Origin: Nonomuraea sp. NEAU-A123
GTDB taxonomy: Bacteria > Actinomycetota > Actinomycetes > Streptosporangiales > Streptosporangiaceae
Assembly: GCF_018603905.1 (NCBI RefSeq)
Contig: NZ_JAHFZZ010000037.1
Coordinates: forward strand, 1 to 64,000
DNA: 64,000 nucleotides
Reading direction: 5' to 3'
Below, one piece after another: positions 59,186-64,000 of the stretch (positions are counted from its first letter, which is position 1; every line of letters begins with the position of its first letter). Under the pieces are notes generated by a model. It made no database searches and was not told the DNA's origin. It saw only the letters and a program-made list of their open reading frames with translations. A program made the position numbers and the translations under genes.

Positions 59186-60270
59186 GCGAGGCTCCGCTGA
59201 TGGGCGTGCACGACGTCGTCTCTGGACGCCCCGACCAGCACGCCCGCCGCGTCCACCCGCACCGCCATCCCGGTGGGAGAGGAGACGGTCTCGTTGAGCG
59301 CCGAGAGCAGTGAGTCGGAATCGGTCAGGCCGCGCACCGGGGTCAGGGCCGCCTGCCCGATCGCATCCGACCCGTCGAGCGCGTCGACGTCCAGCCAGCC
59401 CGCGGGCTTGCCATCGGGGGAGACCGCGAGCAGCCACCGCCCCGTCGCCTCCGCGCGCGCCTGCGCGGCCGTGTCCGTGGTCTTCACCGCTGCGATCGGC
59501 TCGTACGGCACATTCTGCAGCGAGATGAGAGACAGCAGCTTCAGCCCGCGTTCCGCCCCGAGGAATCCGGCGACGAAGTCGTCGGCCGGCCGGGCGAGCA
59601 GTTCGGCGGGCGGGGCGAACTGGACCATGTGCCCGCCGGTGCGGAAGACCGCGATGCGGTCGCCGAGCCGTACGGCTTCGTCGATGTCGTGGGTGACGAA
59701 GACGATGGTCTTGTGGAGTTCGGCCTGCAGCCGGATCAGCTCGTCCTGGAGCAGGGTCCGGACCACCGGGTCGACCGCTCCGAACGGCTCGTCCATGAGC
59801 AGGACGGGCGGGTCGGCGGCCAGCGCGCGGGCGACGCCCACGCGCTGTTGCTGGCCGCCGGAGAGCTGATGGGGATAGCGTTTGCCGGACTCGGCGGCCA
59901 GGCCGACGACCTCAAGCAGCTCGGCGGCCCTGGCGCGGGCCTTGCGCCGGCCCCAGCCGAGCAGCGTCGGCACGGTGGCGATGTTGTCCAGGACCGTACG
60001 GTGCGGGAACAGGCCGGCCTGCTGGATGACGTATCCGATGCCGCGCCGCAACTGAGCCGCGGGCAGCTCTCGTACGTCGCGCCCGCCCAGGCTGACCGTA
60101 CCGGAGGTGGGATCGACCAGCCGGTTGATCATCCGGAGCGTGGTGGTCTTGCCACAACCGGAGGAGCCGACCAGCACCGTGATGCCTCCTTCGAGGAACT
60201 CCACGGAGAGGTCGTCCACGGCTGTCGTGCCGTTGGCGAACCTCTTGGTGACTGACTCGAATCGGATCAT
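59182..60270 (-). CDS. ABC transporter ATPase with C-terminal CBS region (ProV/OpuCA/HutV-like)
   Basis: A 362-residue ATPase. Walker A is GSSGCGKTT, the Q-loop IQQAGLF, signature LSGGQQQ, Walker B LLMDEPFGAVD and switch His in VTHD. The C-terminal CBS-like part (about 245-362) is degenerate. It is first in the operon. The ATG at 60270 lies 20 bp from a palindrome shared with the urocanase promoter, linking the importer to the hut-like genes. Confidence 0.9.
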   Translation of the reverse strand: MIRFESVTKRFANGTTAVDDLSVEFLEGGITVLVGSSGCGKTTTLRMINRLVDPTSGTVSLGGRDVRELPAAQLRRGIGYVIQQAGLFPHRTVLDNIATVPTLLGWGRRKARARAAELLEVVGLAAESGKRYPHQLSGGQQQRVGVARALAADPPVLLMDEPFGAVDPVVRTLLQDELIRLQAELHKTIVFVTHDIDEAVRLGDRIAVFRTGGHMVQFAPPAELLARPADDFVAGFLGAERGLKLLSLISLQNVPYEPIAAVKTTDTAAQARAEATGRWLLAVSPDGKPAGWLDVDALDGSDAIGQAALTPVRGLTDSDSLLSALNETVSSPTGMAVRVDAAGVLVGASRDDVVHAHQRSLA

Positions 60271-60289
60271 GGACACCGCCCTTGCCGCT

Positions 60290-60307
60290 CTGCATGTATT
60301 CATGCAG
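60290..60307. promoter_or_regulatory. Candidate RpiR operator 1, CTGCATG-TATT-CATGCAG
   Basis: A perfect 7-bp inverted repeat between the divergent ABC transporter and lyase genes. An 18-bp relative precedes urocanase (62757-62774), and a looser one lies at 62783-62800. Those are the two promoter regions of the locus, and an RpiR regulator is encoded in it. Confidence 0.65.
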
Positions 60308-60371
60308 ACTCAAGCACGAATGAAGATGTGTCAATAGTCGGTTTTATGCAGGTGAAGAGGAGTTGAAGATC

Positions 60372-61874
60372 GTGGCGTCTCAAATCGTAGGCGTGGGCGT
60401 CCCACAGATCGAGCTCAACGGACATGGCCTCGACAGCCAGACGGTCGCGTTGATCGCCGACGGCGGAGCCGGCGTGGAGGTGCCCCCGCTCGCCTACGAG
60501 AAGGTCGAACGGTCGTGGCACAGGGCCGCCGACCTCGTCGCCACCGGGCGCGTCTACGGACGCAGCACCGGCGTCGGCGCCAACCGCACCCTGGAGGTCG
60601 ATCCCGCCGACTTCGACCTGCACGGTCTGCGTCTGCTGCGCAGCCACGCGGGCGGGATAGGGGCACTGCTGCCGGCGAGGCAGGTCCGGGCGATGATGAT
60701 CGTCCGGCTCAACCAGCTCCTGGTGGGAGGCGCCGGGCTCCGTCCCGAGGTGGTCCGCGGGCTCGCCGTGGCGCTCCAGGCCGGAGTGCACCCGCCGGTG
60801 AACGAGTACGGCGCGGTCGGCACCGGCGATCTGGCCGCGCTGTCCCAGCTCGGACTGGCCCTCGCCGGAGAGCACCCCTGGCACGGCGGTCCCACCCCGC
60901 CACCTCCGATCAGCCTCGAAACCGGTGACGCACTGGCTCTGATCAGTAGCAACGCCCTCACCCTGGGACAGGCGTCGCTGGCCCGCCACAGCCTGGAACG
61001 CCTGCTCAGGGCCACCCATGTGGTGGCCGCGCTCTCCCTGCTGGCCGTCGACGGCTCACTGGAGGCCTTCGCCGAGCCGGTGCACGCCGCGCGCCCGCAT
61101 CCGGGCAACGTCCGTACTGCCGCCGAGGTCCGCCGGCTCGTCGGTGCGCCGGATCGGCCCGCGCCACCGACCGGCCGCATCCAGGACCCGTACGCCTTCC
61201 GCTGCTTTCCCCAGATCCACGGGCCGGCCTTGGAAGCCTCCGACGCGCTGGAGCGGGTGCTGGCCGTCGAGCTCAACGCGGGCGCGGAGAACCCCTTGAT
61301 CAGCGCGGACGGCCTTCACGGCGGGCCGGCGTCGTACCATCACGGGGGTTTCTTCTCGGCGCACGTGGCCCTCGCGCTGGACCAGTTGTCTCTCGCGCTC
61401 CTGCCGACCGCGCGGCTGTCGGCGGCGCGGCTGGCGGCCCTGGCGGAGCCGGGCATCACGGGGCTGCGACCGTTCCTCGCCGATGGGGCGTCGGCCGGAT
61501 CCGGGGTGCTCATCCTCGAATACAGCGCGAACGCCGCCCTCGCCGAGCTGCGGAACGCGGCGACTCCGGCCTCGTCCGGCCATGCCGTACTGTCGCGGAG
61601 CGTGGAGGAGGCCGCGAGCTTCGCCTCGCAGGCCGCCCGCCAGGTCCTGCGGACTGTCGAGGCGTTCCGGCTGGTGCTCGGCTGCGAGCTCGTCGCCGCC
61701 GTCCGCGCCCTGCGTCAGCTTGACTCGAACAGGGTGAAGGCGGCCTGGGACTTGCCGGTAGGCCGCGCGTACGCGCTGGTGGACGACAATCTTGAGCTAT
61801 CGATGGAGGACCGGCCGCTCACGGCGGACGTCTCGGCGGCTGCCGGTCTCCTCGACGCACTGGCCGATCTGTAG
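60372..61874 (+). CDS. Histidine/aromatic amino-acid lyase homologue lacking the MIO triad
   Basis: A 500-residue member of the HAL/PAL family. The GTG at 60372 has GAGGAG at 9 nt; a TTG at 60363 abuts that site. Conserved elements: Tyr62 in VYGRSTGVGANR, LRSHAGG, QDPYAFRCFPQIHG (Tyr and carboxylate-binding Arg), ENPLI and the C-terminal EEAASFA. Where HAL enzymes have G-A/C-S-G-D-L, this has Gly150-Thr151-Gly152-Asp153-Leu: one residue is missing and Ser is replaced by Thr, so the MIO electrophile is unlikely to form. An elimination on a histidine-like substrate by another mechanism (as for ergothionase) is inferred; deamination of histidine remains possible. Confidence 0.82.
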   Translation: MASQIVGVGVPQIELNGHGLDSQTVALIADGGAGVEVPPLAYEKVERSWHRAADLVATGRVYGRSTGVGANRTLEVDPADFDLHGLRLLRSHAGGIGALLPARQVRAMMIVRLNQLLVGGAGLRPEVVRGLAVALQAGVHPPVNEYGAVGTGDLAALSQLGLALAGEHPWHGGPTPPPPISLETGDALALISSNALTLGQASLARHSLERLLRATHVVAALSLLAVDGSLEAFAEPVHAARPHPGNVRTAAEVRRLVGAPDRPAPPTGRIQDPYAFRCFPQIHGPALEASDALERVLAVELNAGAENPLISADGLHGGPASYHHGGFFSAHVALALDQLSLALLPTARLSAARLAALAEPGITGLRPFLADGASAGSGVLILEYSANAALAELRNAATPASSGHAVLSRSVEEAASFASQAARQVLRTVEAFRLVLGCELVAAVRALRQLDSNRVKAAWDLPVGRAYALVDDNLELSMEDRPLTADVSAAAGLLDALADL

Positions 61875-61888
61875 ACCCCTGGAGAGTC

Positions 61889-62749
61889 ATGAACACGGAC
61901 GATGTCGCGCCGGAGGCACGCTTGCTGCGCCTGTTCGAAGGGCATCGGCTGACCCCCGCCCAGCGGCGGATCGCGCATTGCCTGGTGCAGCACGCCGGGC
62001 AGGCGGCCTTCCTGTCCAGCGTGGAGATCGCCGAGCTCGCGGGGGTGAGCCAGCCGTCGGTGACCCGGTTCGCGATGACCCTCGGGTTCGACGGCTACCC
62101 CGCGCTGCGTAAGCAGATCCGCGAGCTCGGCCTGCCCGACTCGGCGGGCCGGAGCGAGACGGGCGAGGGCGCCGTCCTGAGCGAGACCCAGCGGGCGGTA
62201 CGCACCGAGATCGCCAACCTGCAGCACCTGGCCGGTTCGCTGTCGGACATGACGGCGATCGTCAAGGCCGCCCGGCTGCTGGCACCCTCCCGGCCGCTGC
62301 TCGTGCTCGGCCTGCGCGCGGCCGCGGCGCAGGCCGCGGGCTGGGCCTACTTCGCCGCCAAGGTCCACCCCGACGTGCGCCTGCTCAACGAGGGCGGTTC
62401 CATGCTCGCCGACCGCATCGAGCAGGCGGCCGACGCCGGGGCGAGCGCCCTGCTCTGCTTCGCCCTGCCCCGCTACCCCGCCGAGCTGATGGACGGCCTG
62501 TCCGCCGCCAAGAAGGCGGGGCTGAGCGTGGTCACCATCGCCGACAACGCCTTCGCGCCGTCGGCGGACCTGTCCGACGTGGCTCTGCCGGCGCCGGTCG
62601 GCACGGAACTGGTCTTCGACACGGCATGCGCCCCCATGATGCTCGGCCGGGTCCTGCTGGAGACCATGGTCGACGAGATCCCCGGCGCGCAGGCCCGCCT
62701 GGAGGCGTTCGAGCAGTCAGCGGCATCGCGCGGCCTGTTCACGGACTAG
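61889..62749 (+). CDS. MurR/RpiR-family transcriptional regulator
   Basis: A 286-residue regulator with an N-terminal HTH_6 domain (SSVEIAELAGVSQPSVTRFAM) and a C-terminal SIS domain (about 115-255; LLVLGLRAAAAQAAGWAYFAAKV, GSMLADRI). It lies 14 bp after the lyase and is probably co-transcribed. GGAGAG precedes the ATG. SIS domains here bind phosphosugars in other systems; the ligand for a histidine-related locus is not known. It is the likely ligand of the palindromes at 60290 and 62757. Confidence 0.9.
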   Translation: MNTDDVAPEARLLRLFEGHRLTPAQRRIAHCLVQHAGQAAFLSSVEIAELAGVSQPSVTRFAMTLGFDGYPALRKQIRELGLPDSAGRSETGEGAVLSETQRAVRTEIANLQHLAGSLSDMTAIVKAARLLAPSRPLLVLGLRAAAAQAAGWAYFAAKVHPDVRLLNEGGSMLADRIEQAADAGASALLCFALPRYPAELMDGLSAAKKAGLSVVTIADNAFAPSADLSDVALPAPVGTELVFDTACAPMMLGRVLLETMVDEIPGAQARLEAFEQSAASRGLFTD

Positions 62750-62756
62750 CTATTGA

Positions 62757-62800
62757 CTGAATGTATTTATTCAAGATAGACATGCATGAATAGTTATGCA
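62757..62800 (+). promoter_or_regulatory. Urocanase promoter with candidate RpiR operators 2 and 3
   Basis: CTGAATG-TATT-TATTCAA (62757-62774) keeps the core and spacing of operator 1. TGCATGAATA-GT-TATGCA (62783-62800) is a related site. A -35-like TTGACT lies at 62753-62758 with a -10-like TAGACA at 62777-62782, so both sites overlap the promoter. Confidence 0.6.
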
Positions 62801-62818
62801 GTTGGGGAGGTCAGGAAC

Positions 62819-64000
62819 ATGGACCAGAGCAGCGGTCCGCGCCCGGTTCGGGCTCCACGTGGCACGACGCTCAACACCCAGGGATGGCAGCAGGAAGCCG
62901 CCCTGCGGATGCTCATGAACAACCTCGACCCCGAGGTCGCCGAGCATCCCGACAAGCTCGTCGTGTACGGGGGCACCGGCAAGGCGGCCCGTGACTGGCG
63001 CTCCTACGACGCGATCGTCCGCACGCTCGGCACGCTGAAGGCCGACGAGACGCTGCTCGTGCAGTCGGGCCGCCCGGTGGGCGTGATGAGCACGCACGAA
63101 TGGGCGCCGCGAGTCCTCATCGCCAACTCCAACCTGGTCGGAGACTGGGCCACGTGGCCGGAGTTCCGGCGGCTGGAGCAGCTCGGCCTGACCATGTACG
63201 GGCAGATGACGGCCGGCTCCTGGATCTACATCGGCACCCAGGGGATCCTCCAGGGCACCTACGAGACGTTCTCGGCCGTGGCCGCCAAGAAGTTCGGCGG
63301 CACACTGGCCGGGACGATCACCCTGACCGCCGGGCTGGGCGGCATGGGCGGCGCCCAACCGCTGGCCGTTACCATGAACGGCGGGGTGGCCATCTGCGTC
63401 GACTGCGACCCGCGCTCCGTGGACCGGCGCATCGAACACCGCTACCTCGACGTCAAGGCCTCGTCGCTGGACGACGCGCTGCGGCTGGCCTACGAAGCGC
63501 GGGACGCGCGCCGGCCGCTGTCCATCGGCGTGGTCGCCAACGCGGCGCAGGCCGTACCGGAGCTGCTCGCGCGCGGTGCGGAGATCGACATCGTCACGGA
63601 CCAGACGTCGGCGCACGACCCGCTGATGTACCTCCCGATCGGCGTGGCGTTCGAGGACATGACCGCCGAGGCGGACAAGGACCCTTCCGGGTTCACTGAG
63701 CGCGCCCGACACTCGATGGCCCAGCACGTGGAGGCGATGGTCGGCTTCCAGGACGCCGGGGCCGAAGTGTTCGACTACGGCAACTCGATCCGGGGTGAGG
63801 CCCAGCTCGCTGGTTATGGGCGGGCCTTCGACTTCCCCGGCTTCGTGCCCGCCTACATCCGGCCGCTGTTCAGCGAGGGCAAGGGGCCGTTCCGCTGGGC
63901 GGCTCTGTCGGGCGACGCCCAGGACATCGCCAAGACGGACCAGGCGATCCTGGATCTGTTCCCGGAGAACGAGTCGCTGGCCCGCTGGATCCGGCTGGCG
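62819..64000 (+). CDS. hutU: Urocanase-family hydratase (cut by window end)
   Basis: The first 394 residues of a urocanate hydratase, which is normally about 550. [60 protein letters not shown] and [11 protein letters not shown] are conserved, including the NAD-binding glycine loop. The catalytic Cys in the last third falls outside the window. GGGGAGG lies 8 nt before the ATG. Urocanase adds water to urocanate in histidine breakdown; thiourocanate hydratases are homologous and cannot be excluded. Confidence 0.92.
   Translation, partial: MDQSSGPRPVRAPRGTTLNTQGWQQEAALRMLMNNLDPEVAEHPDKLVVYGGTGKAARDWRSYDAIVRTLGTLKADETLLVQSGRPVGVMSTHEWAPRVLIANSNLVGDWATWPEFRRLEQLGLTMYGQMTAGSWIYIGTQGILQGTYETFSAVAAKKFGGTLAGTITLTAGLGGMGGAQPLAVTMNGGVAICVDCDPRSVDRRIEHRYLDVKASSLDDALRLAYEARDARRPLSIGVVANAAQAVPELLARGAEIDIVTDQTSAHDPLMYLPIGVAFEDMTAEADKDPSGFTERARHSMAQHVEAMVGFQDAGAEVFDYGNSIRGEAQLAGYGRAFDFPGFVPAYIRPLFSEGKGPFRWAALSGDAQDIAKTDQAILDLFPENESLARWIRLA

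Noticed and set aside
1-64000. tRNA or rRNA genes
   Set aside because: I saw no cloverleaf or rRNA-like segments; a covariance-model scan would be decisive.

Overview
The window is high-GC DNA from a filamentous actinomycete. GC-biased third positions, GTG and TTG starts, paired NarL-type two-component systems, an ANTAR regulator, an AfsR/SARP-like regulator and many leaderless TANNNT promoters all fit. A Streptosporangiaceae-type host such as Nonomuraea is my best guess, but it is inference only.

Layout. 1-643: an IS630-type transposase remnant and a small Tudor/CarD-like protein. 783-10251: an antigen-85-like secreted esterase diverges from a large Pks13-like polyketide synthase (ACP-KS-AT-inactive DH-KR-ACP-TE). 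The synthase is translationally coupled to a crotonyl-CoA carboxylase/reductase and followed by a PucR-type regulator. 10311-16040: EF-hand protein, LysR/aldo-keto reductase pair, trehalose-synthase-like GH13 enzyme and secreted 5'-nucleotidase. 16041-19936: short cytochrome bd oxidase genes downstream of a histidine kinase/response regulator pair. 19993-29984: fatty-acid desaturase, FAD monooxygenase, AfsR-like regulator, an epimerase and glycosyltransferase split by an ArsR-VOC cassette, and a FabH/TetR divergent pair. 30108-45988: second two-component system, SRPBCC protein, TAP-like hydrolase, TetR/P450 pair, ferritin-like protein, hydrolase/YdeI operon, XRE regulator, quinone oxidoreductase, GAF-ANTAR regulator, IlvD/Edd dehydratase, a large unknown protein and a DHFR-like reductase. 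45989-49023: gene debris, a DJ-1/PfpI protein and a frameshifted DUF4143 ATPase preceded by three 23-bp repeats. 49024-56926: MarR/SDR pair, a NicO-TPR-DUF4331 operon and two paralogous secreted proteins of unknown function. 56930-64000: an OpuC/HutXWV-like ABC transporter diverging from a histidine-lyase homologue, an RpiR regulator and urocanase (cut by the window end).

Two systems stand out. The first is the Pks13-like synthase beside an Ag85-like acyltransferase. It resembles the mycolic-acid condensation and transfer locus, but carries a ketoreductase in cis and a reductive carboxylase instead of an acyl-CoA carboxylase, suggesting alpha-alkyl beta-hydroxy acids. The second is the terminal hut-like locus. 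Its lyase lacks the Ala-Ser-Gly triad that forms the MIO cofactor, its transporter is of the betaine/histidine class, and palindromes with the same core precede both halves of the locus. Histidine, or a trimethylated histidine such as hercynine or ergothioneine, is a plausible substrate.
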